Source: Chloroflexota bacterium
GTDB taxonomy: Bacteria; Chloroflexota; FW602-bin22; JACPRP01
Length of the DNA stretch: 63,801 bases
Direction of reading: 5' to 3'
Assembly (NCBI GenBank): GCA_016210495.1
Contig: JACQUC010000037.1
Span: forward strand, 1-63,801
Translations under genes and position numbers: made by a program
Shown: positions 8,686 to 17,208 of the stretch, one piece after another
How positions within the stretch are numbered: position 1 is the stretch's first letter
Layout of the letters: each line of letters begins with the position of its first letter
The notes under the pieces: model-generated
What the model saw: only the letters and a program-made list of their open reading frames with translations
Told to the model about the DNA's origin: nothing
Database searches by the model: none

Positions 8686-11076
8686 ATGCTTGATACATTG
8701 AACGCCCGCCTCAGTCGGCGCCGTTTCCTGGCGCTTTCGGCCGCGACACTGGGAGCGGCGGCCGGCGCCAATCGTCTCGTGTCCGCGACGACTGCAGCCG
8801 GAGGTGCCGAGGCGCAGGCTGCTGTGCAGGACGAATGGATCGCCAGTTGCTGCAACATGTGCGGTGGTACCACGGGCATCCTGTGCCATGTGGTGGATGG
8901 CAAGCTTGTCAAGATCGAGCCTAATCCGATGAATCCGGTCGGCGTGACCAATGTTTCTGCCGATTTCTGGCGTAAACGCTCCCCTGGCGCGGCCATGTGC
9001 CCTAAGGGAAACGCCGGCCCGATGGCTCTTTACGATCCCGATCGTGTCAAACGTCCTCTGCGTCGGACTAATCCCGTTAAGGGCAAGGGCATCGATCCCC
9101 GCTGGCGGGAGATCAGTTGGGACGAGGCGCTTGACGAGATCGCAGGGCGGCTGCGCGCTTTGCGGGACGCGGGAACGCCCGAGGCGTTGCTTTGGTTTAC
9201 TGAGGATAACAGCTTCGTCGACATCCAGCAGGACTTCTGCGGTCTTTATGGCACTCCCAACCTGAACATGCACTCCAACCTGTGCGATGTCTCGCGCAAG
9301 GCGTCGTTCAAGTCCGTGATCGGTCACGACCGTCCGCTAGGCGATTTTGCCAACACCCGTTACATGCTGCTGTTCGGCTGGAACCCTCTATCGGCGACCA
9401 AGTGGAGCCACCTGCCGCGCATCTTCGCCAACGGATTTGAAAACGGCGCCAAGCTTGTGGTTGTCGACCCGTATCTGAGCTTCACCGCCGCCCGAGCGCA
9501 CGAATGGATCCCGCTGCGTCCCTCTACCGACGGCGCTCTGGCACTGGCCATGGGCCACTACATCGTCAAGGAGAAGCTTCAGGACGAGGCTTTCATTCGA
9601 GATTGGGCTGTCGGCTTCGACCGCTATGCTCAGTACGTTGCCGATAAGACGCCCGAGTGGGCCGAGAAAATCACCTCGGTGCCCGCCAACACCATCCGCA
9701 GGGTTGCCTACGAGCTCGCAACCACAAAGCCTGCGGTAGTCGACGTGTGGTCCGGGCCAGGCCAGCACTCCAACGCGGTTCAGGGCGGCCGCGCCATCAC
9801 GATGCTGGTCGCCCTCACGGGCAACGTCGACAAGCCCGGCACTCTGATCATCCCTCAAAAGGGTGGTGGCGCTCATCCGCCGATCAAGTTCAAGAAAACC
9901 GATAAGCCGCGGTTTGACGGCCTGGAGCGGTATCCGATGGGCCACGGGTCGGGAGTTTACCCTGACGCCATCAACCGCATATTGGATGGCGCCGGCCCCT
10001 ACCCGGTTCGAGTGGGGATGGTTTTCTTCCAGAACCTTGTGCTCTCCATTCCCGGCACGCAGAAGGTGATCGATGCCCTCTCGAAGCTTGAGTTCTTGGC
10101 GGTCGTAGACAACTACCTGAGCGAGACGGCGGAGCTCGCCGATATTGTCCTGCCCGGCACGACGTATCTGGAGCGATACGAATTGCTGGGCCAGTGGGTC
10201 ACCTGGCCAGTCATTACACTCCGCCAACCCGTCGTAAAGCCCATCTTCGGGCAACCGCCCGAGTATGACATAGTCATTGAGCTGGGCCGCCGGCTAGATC
10301 TGCGCGATTCTGATGGGAATCCCTTCTTCAAAGACCTGCGTTATGACGATTACGTGAGTAAGATGATCGAGGGCAGTGCGGCGAAAATGACCCTGGCGGA
10401 GCTTCGCCAGCGGCCGGGCGCCGTATGGATGGATCTCAAGGGCACCCAGTACGAGAAACACAAGGCCGAAGTGGCATCGCCCGAGGGAGCCACGGTCGAC
10501 AGTCAGACTGGCTCCGTCCGCGACAAAGACGGCAAACTGGTAGGTGTGCGGGTCGCCGGGAAAACCCACAAGGGGTTCGCCACTGCTTCTGGCAAGCTTG
10601 AACTCTATTCCGACACACTGGCCAAAAAGCGCGATGCAAACGGCAGTGCCATAGATGGTTTGCCAGCCTACTCGCCCCGCGACTGGTGGCCCGACGAGCG
10701 TTATCCACTGTTCCTCGTCAACTGGAAAGAGGCGTCTCACACCCACTCCCGAACAATGAACAACCCTTACCTGCTCGGCATCGAGCCCGAGAATCGGCTG
10801 CGCATGAACAAACGCACCGCCGAGCGGCTGGGTATTCGCGACGGCGACGAGGTCTGGGTAGAGTCGCCATACGGCAAAGACAGAGCAAGAGTGCATGTGA
10901 CCGAGGGAATTCATCCCGAAGTGGTAGGTTGGCAGCACGGCTTTGGCCACTGGGGCTTTGGCCGCTACGCCAGTAAGCGCGGCACCGCCGACGGGCAGTT
11001 TCGCTTACCCGGCGCCGATCCTATCTCGGGCCAAGCAATGCACAAGGAGGTCTGCGTGCGAGTCTATCGTGTATAG
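8686..11076 (+). CDS. TAT-exported molybdopterin oxidoreductase, catalytic subunit (candidate arsenate/arsenite or sulfur-oxyanion enzyme)
   Basis: This 796-residue DMSO-reductase-superfamily protein starts with a twin-arginine signal (SRRRFLALS, residues 10-18), so the enzyme acts outside the membrane. Cluster ligands are C56-x2-C59-x7-C67 and C105; Thr63 sits where the third Cys of the usual CxxCxxxC motif would be. C200 in SNLCDVSRK is the likely molybdenum ligand, as in PsrA, PhsA and ArrA relatives. The C-terminal molydopterin-binding domain begins near WWPDERYPLFLVN. Neighbours supply the iron-sulfur subunit, NrfD and TorD. The nearby arsM-acr3-arsD-arsA operon and AioX-like lipoproteins make arsenic the leading substrate, but I could not find a diagnostic ArrA or ArxA motif, and thiosulfate, tetrathionate or polysulfide cannot be excluded. 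Confidence 0.85.
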   Translation: MLDTLNARLSRRRFLALSAATLGAAAGANRLVSATTAAGGAEAQAAVQDEWIASCCNMCGGTTGILCHVVDGKLVKIEPNPMNPVGVTNVSADFWRKRSPGAAMCPKGNAGPMALYDPDRVKRPLRRTNPVKGKGIDPRWREISWDEALDEIAGRLRALRDAGTPEALLWFTEDNSFVDIQQDFCGLYGTPNLNMHSNLCDVSRKASFKSVIGHDRPLGDFANTRYMLLFGWNPLSATKWSHLPRIFANGFENGAKLVVVDPYLSFTAARAHEWIPLRPSTDGALALAMGHYIVKEKLQDEAFIRDWAVGFDRYAQYVADKTPEWAEKITSVPANTIRRVAYELATTKPAVVDVWSGPGQHSNAVQGGRAITMLVALTGNVDKPGTLIIPQKGGGAHPPIKFKKTDKPRFDGLERYPMGHGSGVYPDAINRILDGAGPYPVRVGMVFFQNLVLSIPGTQKVIDALSKLEFLAVVDNYLSETAELADIVLPGTTYLERYELLGQWVTWPVITLRQPVVKPIFGQPPEYDIVIELGRRLDLRDSDGNPFFKDLRYDDYVSKMIEGSAAKMTLAELRQRPGAVWMDLKGTQYEKHKAEVASPEGATVDSQTGSVRDKDGKLVGVRVAGKTHKGFATASGKLELYSDTLAKKRDANGSAIDGLPAYSPRDWWPDERYPLFLVNWKEASHTHSRTMNNPYLLGIEPENRLRMNKRTAERLGIRDGDEVWVESPYGKDRARVHVTEGIHPEVVGWQHGFGHWGFGRYASKRGTADGQFRLPGADPISGQAMHKEVCVRVYRV

Positions 11077-11101
11077 CCCCGCGTGCAGAAACGAGAGCGA
11101 A

Positions 11102-11947
11102 ATGCAGCAAGAGTCTGAAAGCGGCTTGGCGATGTTTTGCGAAAGACGGATGTACGCCGCATCCCGAGCAACCTTCTATTCCTTTCTCTCGGGGGCCTTC
11201 GGAGACCGTCCGTCTTCTCGATTGGTCCGTCTCATTCGCGATGGCACTATGGTCAGTTTCGCCGAGGCTTATCCTTGCTCAAGGAAGTACGCTAAGCACC
11301 TTCGGCGCATTGCCAATTGCATTGACGCTCACGTGCTGCAAGAACCACTGGCGATAGAGCACACTCGGCTATTCGTCGGCCCCGGCGAGGGCTATCTGCC
11401 GCCTTACGAATCCGTCCAAGCCAGAACGCGTGTGCCATTCCCAGGTGCGGGTTATGAAACCGTAGGGGCGGACGTCTCTGTCAGCCCAGGGTGGGGCGCT
11501 GGGAACTGGCCATCACGCACGTATCCTGAACCGGCGGGATACGCGACCTACGCACAGACGGCCCCCTCTCTGTGGGGAGATGCTGCACTGGACGCGCAGC
11601 GCTGCTACGCCGAAGCAGGCTTCGAGACGTCAGCCGCAGTAGAGGCACTCCCTGACCACATCAGCACGGAGCTTGACTTTATGAGACTCCTATGTCTGGC
11701 GGAGGCGCAGGCCTGGCAGGATGCTACTTCAAGCGCCGCGTCGCACGCACTCCATCGTCAGCGGACTTTTCTCAACCATCACCTCCTAGCTTGGGTGCCG
11801 GGCTACTGCTGCCTGGTTGAAGGGCAGGCCCGGCACCCCTTTTTCGCTGCCCTCGCCGCGCTGACATCCGGTTTTCTGTACGAAGAGGCAGACCTGCTCA
11901 ATCAGCTTCACGGCGAGAGCTTGGCCACGACAGGAGGCAACGCGTGA
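11102..11947 (+). CDS. TorD/DmsD-family molybdoenzyme chaperone carrying a repeat-derived insertion
   Basis: The 281-residue cytoplasmic chaperone should bind the TAT leader of the upstream oxidoreductase during cofactor insertion. The core motif LFVGPGEGYLPPYESV is followed in normal relatives within a few residues by the LWG-containing segment. Here about 26 extra residues (roughly PGAGYETVGADVSVSPGWGA onward) come first. Their DNA (about 11444-11520) is a copy of the dispersed MITE-like element, in frame. The start is uncertain: ATG at 11102 has a weak ribosome site, and GTG at 11069 would overlap the oxidoreductase stop. The gene overlaps the next by four bases (GTGA). Confidence 0.85.
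   Translation: MQQESESGLAMFCERRMYAASRATFYSFLSGAFGDRPSSRLVRLIRDGTMVSFAEAYPCSRKYAKHLRRIANCIDAHVLQEPLAIEHTRLFVGPGEGYLPPYESVQARTRVPFPGAGYETVGADVSVSPGWGAGNWPSRTYPEPAGYATYAQTAPSLWGDAALDAQRCYAEAGFETSAAVEALPDHISTELDFMRLLCLAEAQAWQDATSSAASHALHRQRTFLNHHLLAWVPGYCCLVEGQARHPFFAALAALTSGFLYEEADLLNQLHGESLATTGGNA
11444..11520. repeat. MITE-like element inside the torD reading frame
   Basis: GGTGCG at 11444 and CGCAC at 11516-11520 mark the ends. The palindromic core GTAGGGGCGGACGTCTCTGT begins at 11462, with GGGTGGGGCG following at about 11490, in the order seen in the intergenic copies at 26889 and 2026. One base of the core palindrome has changed (CAGCCC for CCGCCC). The reading frame passes through without a stop. 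Confidence 0.7.
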
Positions 11948-12387
11948 GCATACTAGGTCTACTGGGGCGACTGGCGCCTGAGGAAGCACCTCGGGCGGAC
12001 GGATGCGGATGCCAGAATCTCCATGCAGACGGCACGTCAAACGACTGCTGGCCACGTGGAGACGATGTTGTTTCGCGTCGCGAGGTTCTGAGCCATCTGC
12101 GCAGCAAGCTCGCATTGTACGTCCTGGCTCTCGCCGACGACTTGTTGCCTGGCCTGGCCGCTGACTATGGTTCCGCTTTGGACCACGCAGCCGATGGGCA
12201 ACCACGCGTCCTGGCGCAACAACCCAACGCGACCTGTGCCCGCTGCGGTGCGCCTTTCCTGGCCGCCGATCGGCAGACGCTTTGCGAGGCCTGCCGATCC
12301 GCCGTCGAGTTGGCCGCATGGCTCGAAACACATCTACAGGGAGGAGAGCCGTCCACGTGGGCGGCTGTCGACCGGAAAGGAACGTGA
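11944..12387 (+). CDS. unknown protein with C-terminal zinc-ribbon-like motif
   Basis: I do not recognise this 147-residue protein. It has CARCGAPF and LCEAC about 17 residues apart near the C-terminus, a plausible zinc ribbon, and an N-terminal GCGCQNLH stretch. The middle is helical, without a signal peptide or membrane segment. A GTG start overlaps the torD stop by four bases and the cytochrome gene begins two bases after its stop, so it belongs to the respiratory operon. A second maturation or assembly factor for the oxidoreductase is the simplest guess from position alone. Confidence 0.6.
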   Translation: MSILGLLGRLAPEEAPRADGCGCQNLHADGTSNDCWPRGDDVVSRREVLSHLRSKLALYVLALADDLLPGLAADYGSALDHAADGQPRVLAQQPNATCARCGAPFLAADRQTLCEACRSAVELAAWLETHLQGGEPSTWAAVDRKGT

Positions 12388-12389
12388 AC

Positions 12390-12761
12390 ATGAGGCTCAG
12401 ACACGCAATCATCGTCCTAGCCATGGTTGTGATGGTGGCGCCCCTTCTTGGCATGTTATTTGGGATAGGAACCGGCCCCGCGCCGTTTGCCGTTGCTGCT
12501 ACTTCGCCTGGGTTGCCGATCGGCGGGAGTGCGGCGCGTGGACAACAATTGTATGTAAGCCAATGCATCGGATGTCACGCGAAGGAGGCGGGCATCGCCC
12601 CACCTCACAACACGACCTCCTTCAGGACGCAGTATCCGACCGACGAATCAATCGCGGTTGTCGTGCGATCTGGCCGGCACCCTATGCCCAGTTTCATGCC
12701 TACTGACTTGAACGATCAGAGCTTGGCGGACATCATACAGTACCTTAAGAGCCTCCCCTAG
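12390..12761 (+). CDS. small membrane-anchored or secreted c-type cytochrome
   Basis: The 123-residue protein has an N-terminal hydrophobic signal or anchor (about residues 5-27), one heme-c motif CIGCH near residue 58, and a likely axial Met in MPSFM near residue 98, followed by the usual C-terminal helix LADIIQYLKSL. The ATG follows GGAAAGGAA. It is the last structural gene of the respiratory operon and could carry electrons to or from the oxidoreductase in the periplasm. A cytochrome would fit an oxidising (ArxA-like) or a reducing pathway, so it does not settle direction. Confidence 0.88.
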   Translation: MRLRHAIIVLAMVVMVAPLLGMLFGIGTGPAPFAVAATSPGLPIGGSAARGQQLYVSQCIGCHAKEAGIAPPHNTTSFRTQYPTDESIAVVVRSGRHPMPSFMPTDLNDQSLADIIQYLKSLP

Positions 12762-12942
12762 CTAGCAGTCGTGATGTCGGCAGACGTTGCTGTTTGCCGG
12801 CAACGCCCGATGTGCCAACGACGAAGTGGCATTCCTCCAATGATTGGATGGGCTTGGCCTTGCGCCGAGCCCTCGGTCTTTTCCGGTCCCAGCCCGAACA
12901 TCGTGCGTTCAGTCGCTTAGTGCATTGACAGGTGGGGATCAA

Positions 12943-13368
12943 ATGGCAAGCATCAAGACCTTGGTGGCCGACGATTACCTTCCATTTCGAACACTGTTGA
13001 AGGAGTTCCTGGCCTGCGACCCAGAATCCGAGCTTGTGGGCGAGGCGTGCTGTGGCGAAGATGCCCTCGCCAAGGCGTTGCAGCTTGGCCCTGACGTCGT
13101 GGTCATGGACATCACCTTGCCTGGGCTAACGACGCTGGAGACTCTCCGCTTGATCAAGGCGCGAATGCCTGAGACAAAGATTATCGTCCTGCTCGAAGAA
13201 GACAACCGGGAGTATCGGCGAGCGTCGTTCGAGGCCGGAGCAGATGCGTGTCTGGCAAAGCTAGCGGCTGGCAAAGAACTGGCCTTGCTAATTCGCGCTT
13301 TGTACGTTCCCCGGCCACGTTGGGCCAGCGTCGGCACCAGCGGCCCCGAGTTTCGACAGGCGATCTAA
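12943..13368 (+). CDS. stand-alone receiver-domain protein with atypical active site
   Basis: The 141-residue protein is a single CheY-like receiver with no output domain. The acidic pocket (VADDY), the phosphoacceptor Asp in VVMDITLPG and the Lys in CLAKLAAG are present. The conserved Thr/Ser after the fourth strand is Leu (IIVLLEEDN). The ATG is preceded by AGGTGGGGAT. Loss of the switching Thr/Ser suggests altered or absent phosphorylation-dependent conformational change. The position at the end of the respiratory operon suggests a modulator of the NarX/NarL-type pair upstream, perhaps as phosphate sink or adaptor; this is inference. Confidence 0.8.
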   Translation: MASIKTLVADDYLPFRTLLKEFLACDPESELVGEACCGEDALAKALQLGPDVVVMDITLPGLTTLETLRLIKARMPETKIIVLLEEDNREYRRASFEAGADACLAKLAAGKELALLIRALYVPRPRWASVGTSGPEFRQAI

Positions 13369-13382
13369 GTCAGGCGTCCTAG

Positions 13383-13643
13383 TGTGGCGTCTGGCTCTAT
13401 GAAGGCACCAGCGGCGCGAGCGCAGGCGGTGCTACGTCCCACGCCTTTTCTCCTCTCGGAGGCCCCGACTTCAGGGCGCGGTACGACACAGCCGAGAAGG
13501 TGAGAAGGATCGTGCTAGACGGCAAGCATACCGAGGATGCAAGAACCGGCGCCGTGTATATGCCTTCGTGGGGTAAGATAGGCACTGCCGAACAAGCCGA
13601 CAGAGTCATCCGCTATGTGTTCGAGTACTGGCCATCCCCGTAG
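13383..13643 (+). pseudogene. C-terminal fragment of a c-type cytochrome
   Basis: After a stop at 13380-13382 the frame reads CGVWLYEGTSGAS, then LGGPDFRARYDTAEKVRRIV and later VYMPSWGKIGTAEQADRVIRY, ending at 13643. This resembles the C-terminal two-thirds of a cytochrome c, with the axial Met in MPSW. The CxxCH heme motif and signal peptide are missing: the fragment starts at what looks like the residues just after the heme site. Its last bases overlap, in antisense, the tail of the truncated lipoprotein gene on the other strand. A deletion or recombination seems to have joined the two broken genes. Confidence 0.6.
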
Positions 13644-14373
13644 CTGACGTCGGCTTGTAGATAATATTGGTTCGCGAGGTCTGCCCGCGATCGGTGGCGT
13701 TTGCGTAGTCCCAGACCAGGCTGTCCACAGCCGCTCCGTCCACCAGCCCCTGGGCCACGCTGCGTACGGGGTTACTGTGGGCATAGGTAAACACGTATCT
13801 GGAGAAGAAGGTGTCAGGCGTTTCGCCTATCTGGGCCAACAGGTAGGTAGGGAAGAGCTTTCCGGTATTGGACATCGGATCTGAGAAGGCGAAGGTCTTT
13901 CCTTGGAGGTCTTCCAGATTCTTGGCAGCGCTGTCACGGTGAACGATGATATACCCGTAGTAGACGGCCTGGCCTCTCACTGCCGGCGCCACGACCAGCT
14001 CTATTCCGAAATCCCGCTTACCCTCCACGTAAGCTTGCGTGCAAATGAATGCAGCGTCGATCAGACGCCGCCTCAACAGATCGTTTACCTCGGCGTAGGT
14101 CTTTCGTTGCACCAGTTCCACCGGGCGGCCCAGCTTCTCGCCCACGTAATCCAGTATCTCACGGTATACGTCCAGGGTCTCCCGTGGGGTAACCATAGCC
14201 GCCACGGCGATCTTCAGCGCTCCCCTTTCGGGCCTATCCGGTATGTGCTTCTCACCCGTGGCGATCTTGGCCAGGCTCACCCGCACCCCGGCCTCGTCGG
14301 CTGAGCAGGCGGGCAGCAAAGACGTCAGGGCCACTAGGAAGACCGGCAGGATTCTATAGAAGGCTCCAGTCAT
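13606..14373 (-). pseudogene. truncated second PhnD/AioX-like oxyanion-binding lipoprotein
   Basis: The frame encodes a lipoprotein signal (LLPAC, Cys at about residue 23) and a PhnD-type domain clearly paralogous to the lipoprotein at 2651-3580. Shared stretches are GEKLGRPVELVQRKTYAEVND, a DFGIELVVAP segment and FAFSDPMSNTGK. Homology stops after NIIYKP, where the paralog continues for about 85 more residues (YGIPPVVVHP onward). The remaining 15 residues are unrelated and lie antisense to the end of the cytochrome fragment. The C-terminal lobe is therefore lost and function is doubtful. It points the same way as the arsenic operon, suggesting it once was that operon's sensor. Confidence 0.7.
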
Positions 14374-14436
14374 AGGATGCCCCCCATCTCATGCCCGTCA
14401 AACGAGGCCGCTTCGGTAAGGTGGGCAGTATCAGGC

Positions 14437-14492
14437 GTAGGGGCGGACGTCCCCTGTCCGCCCTGGGGTGGGGCCGGCTTGCGCACCTCCGC
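14437..14492. repeat. MITE-like element core (partial)
   Basis: GTAGGGGCGGACGTCCCCTG and its complement, then GGGGTGGGGCCGG and a TTGCGCACC terminus, in the same order as the dispersed family. It lies between the truncated lipoprotein and the phosphoesterase gene. Confidence 0.6.
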
Positions 14493-14513
14493 AATCCTTT
14501 CCCCCGGCCAATC

Positions 14514-15239
14514 TCAGGCGAGGCCCCCACCTCGCTCGATTTGCTCGGCGAACTGAAATGGCAGGCCGCTCTTGCGAATTGCCGACGCCACCGCCGTCAA
14601 GTCATATGGCACCCGCTGGAAGTTCACGTCCACTTTCCCCGCCTGCACCTCGAGAAGGGCATAACAGGCTCTCGGGTCGCCGTCTTTAGGTTTTCCGGTA
14701 GATCCCACGTTCACGAAGAGAACCCCATCCGCCGTTTTCACGTATGGACGGTGAGTGTGGCCGTAGACCACCACGTCGGCTTGTGCTGAAGCCGCCAGTC
14801 GCCGGAAGCTGGAAAGAGGCCTGTCCTCGAACAGGTATTCGTTGATCCTGCGCGGGCTACCGTGCACCAAGAGGATGCGTTTGCCATCGACTTCCAGGCG
14901 TAGTTCCCCGTGCAGGCCCCGTAGAAAGCCCTTGTTCTCTGGAGTGACGTGGGCCTTGGTCCACTGGAAGGATATTTCCCCCAGGCGTTTCTCCTCCGGT
15001 TTCCGGTAGGCACAGCCGCATTCGTCACGGTCGAAACCCACCCCGTCGTCATAGTTGCCTAAGATGGTCGGGATGCCCTCGCGCCTGATGACGTCTATCA
15101 CTTCGTTGGGAAATGGGGCATAGCCGACGAGGTCACCCAGACAGTACACGCCGTCGGCCCCTCGCGTTTTGATGTCACGCAACACTGCCTCCAAAGCAGG
15201 CAAATTACTGTGCACATCGCTGAATAGAGCTATTCGCAT
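14514..15239 (-). CDS. metallophosphoesterase (YfcE/MJ0936-like)
   Basis: The 241-residue cytoplasmic phosphoesterase shows the calcineurin-like metal site motifs in order: DVHSN near residue 8, GDLVGY near 36, GNYDD near 62, VHGSP near 124 and GHTHRPY near 159. Length fits the family. GAGGATGAAGGAT precedes the ATG. It lies 79 bp downstream of arsA on the same strand and may be the last gene of the ars operon. Phosphoesterases recur beside arsenic genes in other bacteria, to my recollection, but its substrate is not predictable here. Confidence 0.88.
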   Translation of the reverse strand: MRIALFSDVHSNLPALEAVLRDIKTRGADGVYCLGDLVGYAPFPNEVIDVIRREGIPTILGNYDDGVGFDRDECGCAYRKPEEKRLGEISFQWTKAHVTPENKGFLRGLHGELRLEVDGKRILLVHGSPRRINEYLFEDRPLSSFRRLAASAQADVVVYGHTHRPYVKTADGVLFVNVGSTGKPKDGDPRACYALLEVQAGKVDVNFQRVPYDLTAVASAIRKSGLPFQFAEQIERGGGLA

Positions 15240-15318
15240 TATCCTTCATCCTCTCAAGCCACACTCGCCACCCGGATTCCAACGGCACGCACAAAGCCTG
15301 ATCAGGGTGTTGCTTGGT

Positions 15319-17208
15319 TCAGCGGCGGGGGCAGGCTCTTTTGCCCACGACCTCTTCACCACCAAGGACTTGCTTGCCAAGTGTGGTGAGCACGTCTATC
15401 CCCCTCACCTCGCCCGGCACTAACGGTATTTCCAGCACGGGCACGGAAAAGCGTTCCGCTATGAGCGCCAGATATTTCTCCTGCATCGCACGTCGGGCAC
15501 GCGTAAACGAACTGGTGCATTGCTCGTGCGGGAGAACGAGATTGGCGACTACCAAACTTGGTTGGATACCGAGTGTGCGCAGCTCTTCGCTGGCCCGATA
15601 CGCCTCGATGACCGGCGTGCACTCGGGATACATCACGAAGGCGAAAGTGCAACGAGCAGGATCGCGCATTGTCTCGATCACTCGGCCAAAACGCTTCTTA
15701 GCGACCTCGTCGTCAGCCGCACTGTCCACGGAAACAAATACCTTCGCATCGAGCTGATTGCCCCAATCGAACGGGAGTTCCAGCAGACGCAGGGTATGTC
15801 CAGTAGGGGCCGTGTCAAACACGATGGCTGCCCATTCGTCCTGCGAGGCGAAGTCGACGAATCTGTCGAACGCAGCCATTTCTTCGGTGCAAGGAGAGTC
15901 GAGCTCCTCGGCCATAGCTTCGATGGCCTTTGGCGGACGGCCTCGCCGGCGCGCGTCATCGAGAATACGGTCTTTGTAGGCTTGAGCAGCACTCTTCGGG
16001 TCGATATTGGCGACCCACAGGCTCGGCACCTCCGTGATCTGAGCAACCTCGTCGCTCACATGAAGGCCGAGGACGTCGCCGAGATGGGCGGCCGGATCTG
16101 TCGTGAGCAGAAGCGTGCGGTAGCCCAGTCGCGCCAGCCAGATCGCCGTGATGCACGAAGCCGCCGTCTTCCCCACGCCGCCCTTGCCGACAAAGAAGAT
16201 GAGGCGGGTTCGACCATTCGGCAGAATGCGCTCATGCACCTCGGAGCGACAAGAAGGAACGACGCGTGTTGTGCCGCTCGCTTCTAGTTTTCCATCACCA
16301 GATATCTCTGCCTCGGCGATGAAACTAGCTGAGTACAACCTTTTCGCAACTTCGCGCAAACGAGCTATTCCCCTGATCTCTCTGTTCAGTAACGAGACGC
16401 GCTGCGTCGGGAGGGGAAATTCGCGGCCTATCTGCTGCAAGTAGCCTTCCTGCATTTTCACCCGCTGGGCGAAAAATGGATTCGCCGCTTCTGTTCGAGG
16501 GAATATGCCGTTGACGATCAGTTGATAAGTTTGAATGTCCAGTTTGCCCAGTTCGGCGATAGCTCGCTTAGTTTCTTTGATGGCCGTGTCTTCTGGCTGC
16601 AGAACGAAGACGAAAGTGGTCTGCGCAGGGTCGCGCATCGTCGCTATCGCGCGGGCGTATTTCAGTTTTGCCTCTTGAACCGCGGCAGCCGGTCCTATAC
16701 AGGTCTGTCCGCTCCCCTGCGCTGCTTCCTCGATGAAGTGACTCCAGGCGGCTGGCAGCTCGAGTAGGCGCAAGGTGTGGCCAGTAGGGGCTGTATCAAA
16801 GATCACCATATTGAAGGCCTGGCCATCCACGGAAAGCCCATCGAGGAAGTCAGTAAAGCGGTCGAAGGCGGCCACTTCCGTCGTGCAAGGGCCGTTCATT
16901 TGCTCTTCGATCACCTGCACCATCTCGGCCGGAAATGCCGCACGGATAGGGGCCAGAGCTCGATCCTTGTATTCCTGGGTGGCAGAATCAGGATCTATCT
17001 CCATTGCCCATAGGTTGTGGACGCCTTGAATCGCAGTGATGCTGTGGCCGATAGGCTGTTCAAACACGTCCGACAAGTTAGGTGCCGGATCGGTGGTCAC
17101 AATCAAGGTACGCAGCCCCGCTTCCGCGTGATACACGGCATTGGCGCTGGCCATGCTGCTCTTGCCAACTCCCCCTTTGCCGGAAAAGAATACGAACTGC
17201 CTGTTCAA
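15319..17208 (-). CDS. arsA: arsenite-translocating ATPase ArsA, tandem double-domain form
   Basis: The 629-residue protein has two homologous P-loop ATPase halves, with GKGGVGKSS near residue 10 and GKGGVGKTA near residue 340, matching the double-domain ArsA of ars operons rather than single-domain Get3. Each half has a DTAPTGHTLRLLELP signature. Cys in NGPCTTE, GQTCIGP and DSPCTEE correspond to the metalloid-binding Cys of the family. It normally energises arsenite efflux through a membrane carrier and receives As(III) from ArsD. The start is TTG, overlapping the arsD stop (TTGA). Its pairing here with an Acr3 carrier instead of ArsB is seen in other genomes. Confidence 0.95.
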   Translation of the reverse strand: MNRQFVFFSGKGGVGKSSMASANAVYHAEAGLRTLIVTTDPAPNLSDVFEQPIGHSITAIQGVHNLWAMEIDPDSATQEYKDRALAPIRAAFPAEMVQVIEEQMNGPCTTEVAAFDRFTDFLDGLSVDGQAFNMVIFDTAPTGHTLRLLELPAAWSHFIEEAAQGSGQTCIGPAAAVQEAKLKYARAIATMRDPAQTTFVFVLQPEDTAIKETKRAIAELGKLDIQTYQLIVNGIFPRTEAANPFFAQRVKMQEGYLQQIGREFPLPTQRVSLLNREIRGIARLREVAKRLYSASFIAEAEISGDGKLEASGTTRVVPSCRSEVHERILPNGRTRLIFFVGKGGVGKTAASCITAIWLARLGYRTLLLTTDPAAHLGDVLGLHVSDEVAQITEVPSLWVANIDPKSAAQAYKDRILDDARRRGRPPKAIEAMAEELDSPCTEEMAAFDRFVDFASQDEWAAIVFDTAPTGHTLRLLELPFDWGNQLDAKVFVSVDSAADDEVAKKRFGRVIETMRDPARCTFAFVMYPECTPVIEAYRASEELRTLGIQPSLVVANLVLPHEQCTSSFTRARRAMQEKYLALIAERFSVPVLEIPLVPGEVRGIDVLTTLGKQVLGGEEVVGKRACPRR

